In this document: positions 7,706 to 15,379 of the stretch, piece by piece | Numbering within the stretch: the first letter of the stretch is position 1 | How the letters are laid out: every line of letters starts with the position of its first letter | From: Actinomycetes bacterium | GTDB taxonomy: Bacteria; Actinomycetota; Acidimicrobiia; Acidimicrobiales; JAKAOS01 | NCBI GenBank assembly: GCA_021795215.1 | Contig: JAJYPS010000012.1 | Coordinates: forward strand, 1 to 39,872 | Direction: 5' to 3' | Length of the DNA: 39,872 nt | The notes under the pieces: generated by a model | What the model was told of the DNA's origin: nothing | The model's database searches: none | The model's input: only the letters and a program-made list of their open reading frames with translations | Program-made: the position numbers and the translations under genes

Positions 7706-7780
7706 ATGGTGTTCGCCCAGCGGAGTAGAATCCTTGTTGTTGCCAGCCTCATGGCTCTGGTGGGAGTATCGTTCGGATAG
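7706..7780 (+). CDS. Possible 24-residue hydrophobic peptide
   Basis: ATG with a strong GGAGG (7694-7698) seven bases upstream, encoding a single hydrophobic helix (ILVVASLMALVGVSF) after a short basic start (QRSR). It ends at TAG 7778-7780. The reading frame two bases back continues as another hydrophobic helix (next entry), so this could also be the first half of a two-helix protein broken by a frameshift. It lies in a stretch clearly AT-richer than the rest of the window. Confidence 0.4.
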   Translation: MVFAQRSRILVVASLMALVGVSFG

Positions 7781-7800
7781 CGGCAACGACCGGAATCCGA

Positions 7801-7968
7801 TTGAGCCTCGTACTTTTCGTTGTAGGGGTAGTAGTGGTTACCATAGGAGTAATACTTCTGGCCCTTTCCCACTTTCATTCAAAGACAACGGCGACCGCAG
7901 ATAGCAGAGCCCTTGGCAGACCGCCTACCAGGGAGTCACAGTGGCACGGCTCGATCCGGAATTCGTAA
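7801..7968 (+). CDS. Possible small membrane protein (55 aa)
   Basis: From TTG at 7801 the frame encodes a long uninterrupted hydrophobic helix (LVLFVVGVVVVTIGVILLAL), then a hydrophilic tail rich in Ser, Arg and His. The same frame is open further upstream, through the end of the 24-residue ORF. The start codon is uncertain and the ribosome-binding site is weak (CCGGA). It overlaps the next ORF by 28 bases. No family recognised. A frameshifted continuation of the preceding ORF is an equal alternative. Confidence 0.35.
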   Translation: MSLVLFVVGVVVVTIGVILLALSHFHSKTTATADSRALGRPPTRESQWHGSIRNS

Positions 7969-8174
7969 AGTACGGCGTACAAGTCTACCGGATAGTGTAC
8001 CGGTCAATTCTCGCGGTCTTACATGCCGTACTCTTTATTGTCATATTCCTTTGCCATCATAAGGTGTGGGGAGGATTGTTCCTACCTTTTACGCTCTTCC
8101 ACGCGTGGTGGACACTTAAAGCAATCCGTACAACTATCGAACTACGGGCGTCCAGGGTCAGAAACGATTGCTGA
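7941..8174 (+). CDS. Small membrane protein, 77 aa, unknown function
   Basis: GTG start with AGGGAG five bases upstream. It has one or two hydrophobic segments (SILAVLHAVLFIVIFL and a second one, GGLFLPFTLFHAWWTL) and basic ends (R-I-V-Y-R; LRASRVRN). The codons are much less GC-rich at third positions than in neighbouring genes, suggesting recent transfer. Not recognised. Confidence 0.5.
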   Translation: MARLDPEFVKYGVQVYRIVYRSILAVLHAVLFIVIFLCHHKVWGGLFLPFTLFHAWWTLKAIRTTIELRASRVRNDC

Positions 8175-8480
8175 CTTCGTTGCCCTCAAACCCGGGAGGC
8201 CTCGTGGCTTGCGGAATACGGACCAAGAGCGTCTTCCAAGGAGGAGAGTCGTCGCCGAGCCAGGTCGGGATAGCCTCGCCGAGCCTGGTCGGGAAACCGG
8301 GCCGGCGGTCGGGGAAGCCCACGCCGCGCCTCCGTATGAGTCCACCGCCAGGAACCGCGCCCGGAACTGCGCCCCGAACCGGCCCGCAACTGCCCGGAAC
8401 CGGCCCGGTCCACCGCCCCCGGTGCCGGCCTGGAACCGCCCCGAGCAGCGGTACGGCTGCGGCTGGAATAGCGTGACCAG
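8175..8480. other. Gap: GC-rich low-complexity spacer
   Basis: No convincing gene. GCCGAGCC(A/T)GGTCGGGA occurs at 8254 and 8278 (24-base step). Further right the DNA is made of degenerate C/G-rich words around CCGGAAC. Open frames here on both strands are composition artefacts. The promoter of the MFS gene should lie here but no clear hexamers were found. Confidence 0.6.
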
Positions 8481-9824
8481 ATGGGAAGTGCCGAAACCGG
8501 TGAGGCCGTGGCGGCCCGCCGCGACTCCCTGGCACCGGGCGGTGAAGCGCAGACTGACCGCCCCGACGCCCCGGCAGCGGACCGTGCGTCGGACGGGGAC
8601 CCACCTGGTCGATGGGCGGCGCTGGGAGTGCTCGGCCTGGCCATGCTGCTGGCGATGACGACATGGTTCAGCGCCTCGGTGGTGCTGGCGCAGCTCCGCT
8701 CGGAGTGGCATCTTTCGGCGGCGGTCGGGTCGCTGCTGACGATCGCGGTGCAGCTGGGCTTCGTGGCCGGTGCGCTGATCTCTGCTGCTGCGAGCCTGGC
8801 GGACGTGGTGCCACCCCGCCGTTTGATGCTGTACGGGGCAGTCGGGGCTTCGGCGGCGAACGCTGGACTGCTGGCGGTGCACGGTGCGGTGGGCGCGGTG
8901 GGGCTGCGCTTCGCCACAGGTCTGTTCCTGGCGGGCGTCTACCCGCCCGCGCTGAAGGCGATGGCGACTTGGTTCCGCAGGGGCCGGGGAACGGCACTGG
9001 GGATCATGGTCGGTGCGTTGACGCTGGGAACGGCGACGCCACAGCTGGTGGCGGCGCTGGGCGGTCTGCGATGGCAGGTGGTGCTGGTGGCGACGTCGCT
9101 GTTGACGCTGGCCGGCGGGTTGACCGCGGAGTGGCTGGGCAGGGACGGACCGTTCGCTTTCTCGCGGGCAAGGTTCGATCCCCGCCAGGCCCGCAATGCC
9201 CTGAGCAACCGGGCGGTCCGCCTGGCCAGCATCGGCTACTTCGGCCACATGTGGGAGCTGTTCGCTATGTGGGCCTGGTTCGGCACGTTCTTCGCCGGCG
9301 TGCTGGCCCTGCACCACGTGTCCGTGGCGGGCTGGGGGCCTCGGCGCATGGCGGCACTCGGAGCGTTCGGCGCGATAGGCGTCGGCGCTGCGGGCAGCTG
9401 GGTGGGGGGCGTGCTGAGCGACCGCTGGGGCCGGGCGGAGGCAGCCGGACTGGCGATGGCACTGTCCGGGTCGACGGCGGTGACGATCGGCTTTGCCCGG
9501 TCGCTGCCCGCCTGGGTGGTGCTGCTGCTGGGCCTGTTCTGGGGCTTCTGGGTGGTGGCCGACTCGGCACAGTTCTCGACGGTGGTGACCGAGGCTGCGG
9601 ACCCCAGCTACGTGGGGACGGCAGTCACGCTGCAGCTGGCGATCGGCTACGTGCTGAGCGTGGTGACCGTGTGGCTGGTGCCCCTCGTGGTGTCGGCAGG
9701 CGGGTGGTCGTGGGCGTTCGTGATGCTGGCGCCCGGGCCGGCGGTCGGCGTGGCGGCGATGGCCAGGCTGCGCCACGCAGCACCTGCTGCGGGCTTCAGG
9801 CCTTCAGCGCTTGGCGGATCCTGA
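8481..9824 (+). CDS. MFS transporter
   Basis: A 447-residue major facilitator superfamily protein. After a 45-residue hydrophilic N-terminus there are about 12 transmembrane helices, starting with LGVLGLAMLLAMTTWFSASVVL. The loop between helices 8 and 9 carries GGVLSDRWGR, a variant of the MFS motif A. GYFGHMWELFAMWAWFGTFF begins the second half, as in a widespread actinobacterial and proteobacterial MFS subgroup of unknown substrate. The ATG at 8481 has a poor ribosome-binding site. The gene overlaps the converging ABC permease gene by 29 bases. The substrate cannot be named. Confidence 0.85.
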   Translation: MGSAETGEAVAARRDSLAPGGEAQTDRPDAPAADRASDGDPPGRWAALGVLGLAMLLAMTTWFSASVVLAQLRSEWHLSAAVGSLLTIAVQLGFVAGALISAAASLADVVPPRRLMLYGAVGASAANAGLLAVHGAVGAVGLRFATGLFLAGVYPPALKAMATWFRRGRGTALGIMVGALTLGTATPQLVAALGGLRWQVVLVATSLLTLAGGLTAEWLGRDGPFAFSRARFDPRQARNALSNRAVRLASIGYFGHMWELFAMWAWFGTFFAGVLALHHVSVAGWGPRRMAALGAFGAIGVGAAGSWVGGVLSDRWGRAEAAGLAMALSGSTAVTIGFARSLPAWVVLLLGLFWGFWVVADSAQFSTVVTEAADPSYVGTAVTLQLAIGYVLSVVTVWLVPLVVSAGGWSWAFVMLAPGPAVGVAAMARLRHAAPAAGFRPSALGGS

Positions 9825-11085
9825 CTCTCTGCCCGGTTCGCATGATGGCACCGCTGTAGATCCGGCCTGCGAGGCGGATGGCGACGACGGTGGAGAGAAG
9901 GAGCAGCAGAGCCGATGCGGCGACCTGCCACAGCGCCACGGCACCGGCGGCGTACATAGCGGGCATGTCGAAAGGGGCGGTCGGCGGGAGCCAGGCGAGC
10001 ACGCGGAGGAGCAGCGAGCTCGATCCTCCTACGAGAATGGGGAATGCTGTCGCGTAGCCGATGGTGATCGGGAGTATCAGGGGGACCATCAACGCCTGGG
10101 CGTCCTCCTGGCGGGAGACCAGCGAGCCGGCCGCGGCGAAAAGGACCGAGTAGAAAGCGTACCCGAGCAGCAACCACGCCGCGGCCATGCCGAGGGCGGC
10201 CGGTGCCGCATGGGCGAGGATGGAGGAGCCCACCACTGCCCCGGCAGCGACGGCCACGGCCACCATCAGAGCCGCCTGCCCGACGATGACCACCCCGATG
10301 CCGAGGATCTTCGCGGTGAGCAGCTGCAGGGGACGGACGGCGGCCAACAGCACCTCGATCACCCTGGTGGACTTCTCCTGGATGACTCCCATCAGGATCC
10401 AGCCGCCGCCGAACTGGAGCAGGATGAGAGTCGCCAGCACGCCCGCCATCGCGACACCCTTCCGGGCGTTGAAGGATGCGATACCCGCCGGATGGCCGGC
10501 CGGATGCCGGAGCGGCTGCACTGCGACCGGTGCAGGCGACAGAACCGCTGCGACCTGAGCGCTCGTCAGGTGTTGACGAGCGATGCTCTCCCCCAGCCCG
10601 AGCTGGTAAGAGGACTGCACCACGAAGGCGTCCGTCGGCGAGGCGGTGGCCGACGGTGCGGTCTTGACGACTATCACGGTCGGCGGCCCGGCGACGACGG
10701 CCATGCGCAGCTTGCCGGCCCGGACGAGATACCGGGCGCGTGCGGCGCTCGGAACGGTGTGTACGTGCAGCTTGATCCCGTCGTGCCGGGCGGTCGCCCG
10801 GAGAACGGTGCGCACAGGTCCGACGGAGGAGGGTGACCCGACGACGCCTGCCTGGACGACCGAAGAGCCGGGCTTGACGAGGGCAGGCACCACCACCGCT
10901 GCGGCAGTGGCGAGGAGGGTGATGGCCAGCGCGACCCTGAAGCCCTTGGACCGCAGCCTGATCACCACCTCACGCTCGACTCCGAGCCGGACGGGGGACC
11001 ACCACGACAGCGGCCTCTCCCCCGGCGGCACACTCGACGCAGCACCCGAGGGTGCGGCCCGATCGGGGCCGGCCAGGGCGCTCAA
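9796..11085 (-). CDS. ABC-2 type exporter permease (NatB-like)
   Basis: A 429-residue permease. The first helix (VALAITLLATAAAVVVPALV) is followed by an extracytoplasmic domain of about 150 residues. Then come about five clustered C-terminal helices starting at GVLATLILLQFGGGWILMGVIQEKSTRVIEVLLA, the hallmark region of ABC-2/NatB permeases. The TTG start at 11085 overlaps the ATPase stop as TTGA, so ATPase and permease are co-translated. NatAB-type systems export sodium or small molecules. The substrate here is unknown. The 3' end overlaps the MFS gene on the other strand by 29 bases. Confidence 0.85.
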   Translation of the reverse strand: MSALAGPDRAAPSGAASSVPPGERPLSWWSPVRLGVEREVVIRLRSKGFRVALAITLLATAAAVVVPALVKPGSSVVQAGVVGSPSSVGPVRTVLRATARHDGIKLHVHTVPSAARARYLVRAGKLRMAVVAGPPTVIVVKTAPSATASPTDAFVVQSSYQLGLGESIARQHLTSAQVAAVLSPAPVAVQPLRHPAGHPAGIASFNARKGVAMAGVLATLILLQFGGGWILMGVIQEKSTRVIEVLLAAVRPLQLLTAKILGIGVVIVGQAALMVAVAVAAGAVVGSSILAHAAPAALGMAAAWLLLGYAFYSVLFAAAGSLVSRQEDAQALMVPLILPITIGYATAFPILVGGSSSLLLRVLAWLPPTAPFDMPAMYAAGAVALWQVAASALLLLLSTVVAIRLAGRIYSGAIMRTGQRVRIRQALKA

Positions 11086-12107
11086 CGACGGCCTCCGCCC
11101 GCTCCGCCCGGTGATGCGGCACCAGCGAGAGAGCCCGCACCCGTACCCGTGGCCGCACCCGTACCCCTACCCGCACCCGTGGCCGCACCCGGACCGGCAC
11201 CCGTGGCCGCGCCTTCCACTTCTCGCACGGCTTCCCTGAACACCTCCGACATCCTCCGTCTCTCGAACGCGAAGTGCTGGACGGGACCGACGGCGAGAGC
11301 CGCCTGCAGCACGGTGGAAGGATCGACGTCGGAGGAAAGAGCCAGGCGCACCATCCCGCCCGACACCTCCGACACCCGTACTCCGTCGAGGGTGGATGCC
11401 CAGGCGCCTTCCCTGTCGCCGTCCACTTTCACGACCAGCCTCCGCTGGCCGCCAGTGGTCAGTTCGTCGATGGACCCGTTGGCCACGACCCGTCCCCGGT
11501 TCACGATGGCGGCCGACTCGCAGATGTGCTCGACCAGGTCCAGCTGATGGCTGGAGAACACCACGACCCGTCCGGAGCGGGCCTGGTCCCTGAGCACACC
11601 GCTCATCTCGTCCACTCCCGGAGGATCGAGGCCGGAGAACGGCTCGTCCAGGATAAGCACCCGTGGGGAGTGGACCATCGCCGCAGCCAGCTGGACCCGC
11701 TGCTGGTTGCCGAGCGACAGCGCCTCCACCTTGGAGGAGGACCTCTCCGCAAGCCCCAGCCTGTCGAGCCACTCTCCGGCCGCCCGGATGGCTTCCGACC
11801 TGCCCATTCCGTGCAGCCGACCCAGGTAGACGACCTGCTGCTCCACGCCCATCCCCGGGTACAGGCCGCGCTCCTCGGGCAGGTAGCCGAACAGCCGCCG
11901 CCGGTCGGCATCCAGCGGCCGGCGGTCCCAGGTGACCGCTCCCTCGTCGAGGGCGACCAGCCCCATCACCGCCCGCATGGCGGTCGTCTTGCCGGCACCG
12001 TTGGGTCCCAGCAGGCCGAACACCTGGCCGGACGGTACGGACAACGACAGCTGGTCCAATGCGACGGTACTGCCGTATCGGCGTGACAGCCGGTCGAGCT
12101 CCAGCAT
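11082..12107 (-). CDS. ABC exporter ATPase (NatA-like)
   Basis: A 341-residue ATPase: Walker A GPNGAGKT at 34-41, signature LSLGNQQR at 130-137, Walker B LILDEP at 151-156 and the switch His at 187 (SSHQ). Residues 220-300 match the C-terminal domain of NatA-type subunits. The ATG at 12107 starts on MLELDRLSRRYG with GGCAGG upstream. An ATG at 12116 is the alternative. The last 37 residues are a Gly/Ala/Thr/Arg low-complexity tail encoded by a minisatellite (next entry), absent from typical NatA. It partners the overlapping permease gene. Confidence 0.9.
   Translation of the reverse strand: MLELDRLSRRYGSTVALDQLSLSVPSGQVFGLLGPNGAGKTTAMRAVMGLVALDEGAVTWDRRPLDADRRRLFGYLPEERGLYPGMGVEQQVVYLGRLHGMGRSEAIRAAGEWLDRLGLAERSSSKVEALSLGNQQRVQLAAAMVHSPRVLILDEPFSGLDPPGVDEMSGVLRDQARSGRVVVFSSHQLDLVEHICESAAIVNRGRVVANGSIDELTTGGQRRLVVKVDGDREGAWASTLDGVRVSEVSGGMVRLALSSDVDPSTVLQAALAVGPVQHFAFERRRMSEVFREAVREVEGAATGAGPGAATGAGRGTGAATGTGAGSLAGAASPGGAGGGRR
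11137..11215. repeat. In-frame minisatellite in the ABC ATPase tail
   Basis: Repeated ACCCGT(G/A)(G/C)C(C/T)-type words, mostly of 6 and 12 bases, encode an alternating Ala-Thr-Gly-Ala-Gly tail on the minus strand. The unit is a multiple of three, so copy changes would lengthen or shorten the tail without a frameshift. Confidence 0.75.
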
Positions 12108-12116
12108 CGCGGCCAT

Positions 12117-12451
12117 CCTGCCACAACCGGTGGTGGGCAGGTGGGAGCGGTCGGCACCGGATAGGGACCGGAGCGTGGCCGGGCAAGCAAACCACCACCA
12201 GAAGGGGAGCCGCCGGGAGATGGACCTGTGGTGATGGGATCTTCCGGATTTGACGTGGGGGATGGGACCAGGGACAGGAGACCGGGAACGTCGGACCAGG
12301 TACATGGAACATCGACACTGCCGAAGTGGAGCAATTTCCGGCCGAAGGCGTGCCCAGCCGCCGTGGACGACCCGACCGATCCACCAGCGGCCGTGGCACC
12401 GCCCCGACGCACACGCCAGCACGACAAGGCGTGCTTCGGTAACGTAGGGTC
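12117..12451. other. Gap between divergent genes
   Basis: About 335 bases between the ABC ATPase and the membrane-protein gene. The frames here look non-coding (composition-driven). The only signal I can support is the -10-like box next to the plus-strand start (next entry). Confidence 0.5.
12440..12451 (+). promoter_or_regulatory. Possible leaderless promoter of the membrane-protein gene
   Basis: TAACGT (12440-12445) fits the actinobacterial -10 pattern TANNNT and sits six bases before the ATG at 12452, the spacing of leaderless transcripts. The gene has no Shine-Dalgarno sequence, which agrees. No good -35 was found. Confidence 0.4.
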
Positions 12452-13390
12452 ATGAGAGATACCGGTCTCCGACCACTGAGCGTGGGAGAAGTCCTGGACG
12501 TAGCCGTAAAGCTCTACATGAGGAACTTCCTCGTGCTGGTCAAGGCGACGGCCGTGGTGCTGGTGCCGGTGTACGTTCTGCAGGCGCTGATCCAGCTGTC
12601 CCTGCCGACGGCGCACGGCAACCCGTTCCTGGGGACGCCGACAGGACCGTCCGGCTCCAACGTGGCGTGGACGTTCGCGGCCGCTCTGATCGTAGAGGGG
12701 CTGGTCTTGAGCATCGCGGGAGTGCTGGCCATAGCTGCTGCGTTCAAGGCGCTCAGCGACGCCTACCTGGATCACCCGCCGACGTGGCAGGGATCGCTCC
12801 GGTTCGCCCTGTCCAGGATTGCGCCGCTGCTGTGGATAGGCATCGAAGCGCTGGTGCTGGTCAGCATCGGCCTCGTGCTCTTCGTGCTGCCGGGCATATG
12901 GCTGGCCGTCGCGTTGTCGGTCGCCATCCCGGTCCTGATGCTGGAGGGGACCAAGGGGCGGCGGGCGCTGAGGCGGTCACGGAAGCTGGTGAAGGGCCGG
13001 TGGTGGCCGACGCTGGCGACGCTGGCCGCGGCGCTTCTCCTCCAGGCGGTGATCGGTGCGATGGTCGGCGGGATAATCGGAGGGGTCGCAGGAGGCCTGG
13101 CCGGAGGGAGCGGCACGGTGGTGGTGCTGGCCCACTTGTTGGCGGTGATCCTGGTGGGCGTCGCGGTTACCCCGTTCAGGGCCGCGGTGGTGACGGTGAT
13201 CTACTTCGACCTCCGGGTACGCAAGGAGGGCTTCGACCTGCAGCTGCTGGCAGAGGGCATAGGACACGGCCCACCGGCGTCGACTGCGGAGACGTCGTTC
13301 GGTGCGGACCCCTGGTCGACCGGTACAGGCTCGCCGACCGGTCCGGACCGGTGGGACGTACCGCCGCCGGACACGCCGTCGTGGCCGTAG
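12452..13390 (+). CDS. Multi-spanning membrane protein (glycerophosphodiester phosphodiesterase membrane-domain-like)
   Basis: A 312-residue membrane protein beginning LRPLSVGEVLDVAVKLYMRNF, the start typical of the membrane-domain family annotated as glycerophosphoryl diester phosphodiesterase membrane domain. About six helices follow, with one Gly-rich helix (GAMVGGIIGGVAGGLAGG) and an amphipathic KGRRALRRSRKLVKGRWW segment between helices. The C-terminal 50 residues are Pro/Ser/Thr-rich and cytosolic. It has no catalytic domain. This gene commonly heads the DUF4129-DUF4350-MoxR-DUF58 cluster in actinobacteria, as here. Its function is unknown. Confidence 0.75.
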   Translation: MRDTGLRPLSVGEVLDVAVKLYMRNFLVLVKATAVVLVPVYVLQALIQLSLPTAHGNPFLGTPTGPSGSNVAWTFAAALIVEGLVLSIAGVLAIAAAFKALSDAYLDHPPTWQGSLRFALSRIAPLLWIGIEALVLVSIGLVLFVLPGIWLAVALSVAIPVLMLEGTKGRRALRRSRKLVKGRWWPTLATLAAALLLQAVIGAMVGGIIGGVAGGLAGGSGTVVVLAHLLAVILVGVAVTPFRAAVVTVIYFDLRVRKEGFDLQLLAEGIGHGPPASTAETSFGADPWSTGTGSPTGPDRWDVPPPDTPSWP

Positions 13391-13406
13391 CGGCTGGTGG
13401 CCGAAG

Positions 13407-13464
13407 GGCGCTCCGAGACAAGGCGCTCCGAGACAAGGCGCTCCGAGACAAGGCGCCCCGAAAG
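13407..13464. repeat. 15-bp tandem repeat, three perfect copies plus a partial
   Basis: GGCGCTCCGAGACAA repeats exactly at 13407, 13422 and 13437. A fourth diverged copy begins at 13452. It lies between the stop of the membrane-protein gene and the GTG of the DUF4129 gene. It is in phase with an upstream extension of the DUF4129 frame, where it would encode a KGAPRQGAPRQ-like repeat. I consider that extension untranslated. Confidence 0.85.
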
Positions 13465-13502
13465 CTGCTGTTCCGAGAGACCACGGTGCGTTGGACGGGT
13501 CC

Positions 13503-14174
13503 GTGAGCGTTCCGGCGGCTGAGGTACGCCGACAGGCGGAAGTGATCCTGTCGTCGCCGCGGTTCAGGGTGGCGACGCTGCCCAGGCCGCTGGCGGGTCC
13601 GCTCAGAGCGCTGGGCGGGATGCTGAGATCGGCGCTGGCGTGGGTTCACCTGCCGTCGCTCGAAGGAGGCGGTTCGGTCGTGGCCTGGGCTGCCGTCGTC
13701 TTGGCGGCAGCGGTGGTGCTGGTGGCGATAGCGGCTGTGCTGCGGCTGGTCCGGCAGCTGCAGCGGGGTCCGGCCCGCTCGCCCAGGGTCGACCGTGGGA
13801 AGACGGGACCGGATCCGGCCGTGCTGGAGGAGCGAGCACGAGTAGCGGAAGCGGCGGGTGACCTTACTCTCGCCTACAGGTTGAGGTTCCAAGCAGGACT
13901 GGTGAAGCTGGAGACGTCGGGCGGAGTGCCGCGGGCCAGGACGATGACCTCCCGCCAACTATCGGCCCGGCTGCGTGATCCGACTTTCGACGGCCTGGCG
14001 GCCGGCCTGGAGCAGATGGTGTTCGCCGGACGCCCGGCCACCCCGGCGGAAGTGTCCCGCTCGGTGCACGAGTGGCGGACCGTGGTGGATGCGGCCTCGA
14101 CGGAGAGTCGACGGCAGCCGGCAGGCGCCACGGCGGTCTGGGCCGCCTCCCACGGGTCGACCGTGTCACGATGA
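13503..14174 (+). CDS. DUF4129 domain membrane protein
   Basis: A 223-residue protein: an N-terminal amphipathic segment (AEVRRQAEVILSSPRFR), one transmembrane helix at about 59-82, then a cytosolic DUF4129 domain (AYRLRFQAGLVKLETSGGV, a region with TSRQLSARL, then LEQMVFAGRPATPAEV). DUF4129 proteins accompany MoxR/DUF58 systems; some resemble the C-terminus of transglutaminase-like membrane proteins. The start is a GTG at 13503; the frame is open further upstream through the 15-bp repeats, and a TTG at 13491 is possible. It overlaps the next gene by ATGA. Confidence 0.75.
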   Translation: MSVPAAEVRRQAEVILSSPRFRVATLPRPLAGPLRALGGMLRSALAWVHLPSLEGGGSVVAWAAVVLAAAVVLVAIAAVLRLVRQLQRGPARSPRVDRGKTGPDPAVLEERARVAEAAGDLTLAYRLRFQAGLVKLETSGGVPRARTMTSRQLSARLRDPTFDGLAAGLEQMVFAGRPATPAEVSRSVHEWRTVVDAASTESRRQPAGATAVWAASHGSTVSR

Positions 14175-15379
14175 GCAGCTCCGTAGCAGTGACGACGGGG
14201 GCGAGCAGGACGACGGGCGGCCCGCACGGGCGAGAGGGGCGGCCGGCGAACGGGCCGCACGGGCACCACGAGCGAAAGAGCAGGCCGGGCAGAAGTGCAG
14301 CGGCCGTGGTGGCCGCTTCGGTGTTGGTGGCGGTGCTGGCGGTCGCTGCCACAGCGTCCGGAGCGTCCGCAGGAGCGGGATCGTCGCTGAGCACGGCGCC
14401 GGAGGGGATGGCTGCCTACGCGGCCCTGCTGGCCCACTACCGGCACAGGGTGGGAGTCCTGAGAGCCGAGCCGTCCCGGCAGGCGGCCCGGGGGAGCACC
14501 CTGGTGGTGGCGGACCCGAGCGGGTTCGGCCGTACCACGGTGGCAGCCGTGGCTTCTTTCGTGCGCGGGGGCGGAACGCTGGTGGTGACGGGGCCGACCG
14601 GCGAAGCGCTGCTGGTCGGCCTGCTGGGCAAGCGGGGAGCGCCGATATGGCAGCCGGGAGGAGCCGGTACGGCCTTTCCGGCCCGCGGCCAGAGACTGCT
14701 GCCGGGCAGCATCGCAGAAGTGGCGGCAGGGAACGGCGGCACGTGGCGGCCCGGCAGCGGAACCGGTGCGCCGGTGTTGGTGGAGAGGACGGGGACGGGG
14801 ACACTGATGATGAGTGCGAAAGCCGGTTCGGGCCGGGTGATCGCCCTGTCCGATCCGTCCGTGCTCGACAACTCGATGCTGGCGAGGGCGGACAATGCGG
14901 CGCTGGGCCTGGCACTGGCGGGTCCAGCGAAGTCCAAGGTGCTGTTCGACGAAGCCGTGCACGGCTACGGGACCGGCTTCTCGGCGCTTCCTCCCCGGTG
15001 GCGACTTGCCACGGAACTGGGAGTAGTGGCTGCGCTGCTCTGGATGTGGTCGAAGGCTCGGCGCCTGGGTCCGGCCCGCGAGGTCCGACCACCGCTCGAT
15101 CCGCCGAGGAGCCGTCAAGTGGAGGCTCTGTCGCTTGCTCTCGCCCGGACCCGTGACCCGGCGGGAGCGGCAGCACCCGCCCGGGCGGCAGCGCTGGGCC
15201 TGCTGGCCCGGAGGCTCGGGCTGGACAAGGGTGGGGCAGGAGCCGATCCGGCACGTATCCGGCAGGCGGCAGCCGCTGCTCGCATACCGACGGAGGTGGT
15301 CGAGGCAGTGGTGCAGCCGGTGAGCGACGAGGAGGACGTGATGGAAGTGGGCCGAGCGCTGACCTGGCTGAGCCGGTGA
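14171..15379 (+). CDS. DUF4350 domain membrane protein
   Basis: A 402-residue protein. A basic N-terminus precedes a transmembrane helix at about 42-63. An extracytoplasmic DUF4350 domain follows, with GMAAYAALLAHYRHRVGVL, STLVVADPSGF and GGTLVVTGPTGEALL, the alternating strand/helix pattern of GATase-like folds. GSGRVIALSDPSVLDNSML is the family's conserved late motif. A second helix (ELGVVAALLWMW) returns to the cytosol, ahead of a helical tail. The ATG overlaps the DUF4129 stop, and the stop overlaps the MoxR start as GTGA, so three genes are translationally coupled. Confidence 0.82.
   Translation: MSSSVAVTTGASRTTGGPHGREGRPANGPHGHHERKSRPGRSAAAVVAASVLVAVLAVAATASGASAGAGSSLSTAPEGMAAYAALLAHYRHRVGVLRAEPSRQAARGSTLVVADPSGFGRTTVAAVASFVRGGGTLVVTGPTGEALLVGLLGKRGAPIWQPGGAGTAFPARGQRLLPGSIAEVAAGNGGTWRPGSGTGAPVLVERTGTGTLMMSAKAGSGRVIALSDPSVLDNSMLARADNAALGLALAGPAKSKVLFDEAVHGYGTGFSALPPRWRLATELGVVAALLWMWSKARRLGPAREVRPPLDPPRSRQVEALSLALARTRDPAGAAAPARAAALGLLARRLGLDKGGAGADPARIRQAAAAARIPTEVVEAVVQPVSDEEDVMEVGRALTWLSR

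Noticed and set aside
8142-9776. A 544-residue minus-strand frame opposite the MFS gene
   Set aside because: Rich in His, Arg and Gln with no domain; it is the complement of an MFS gene with clear helices.
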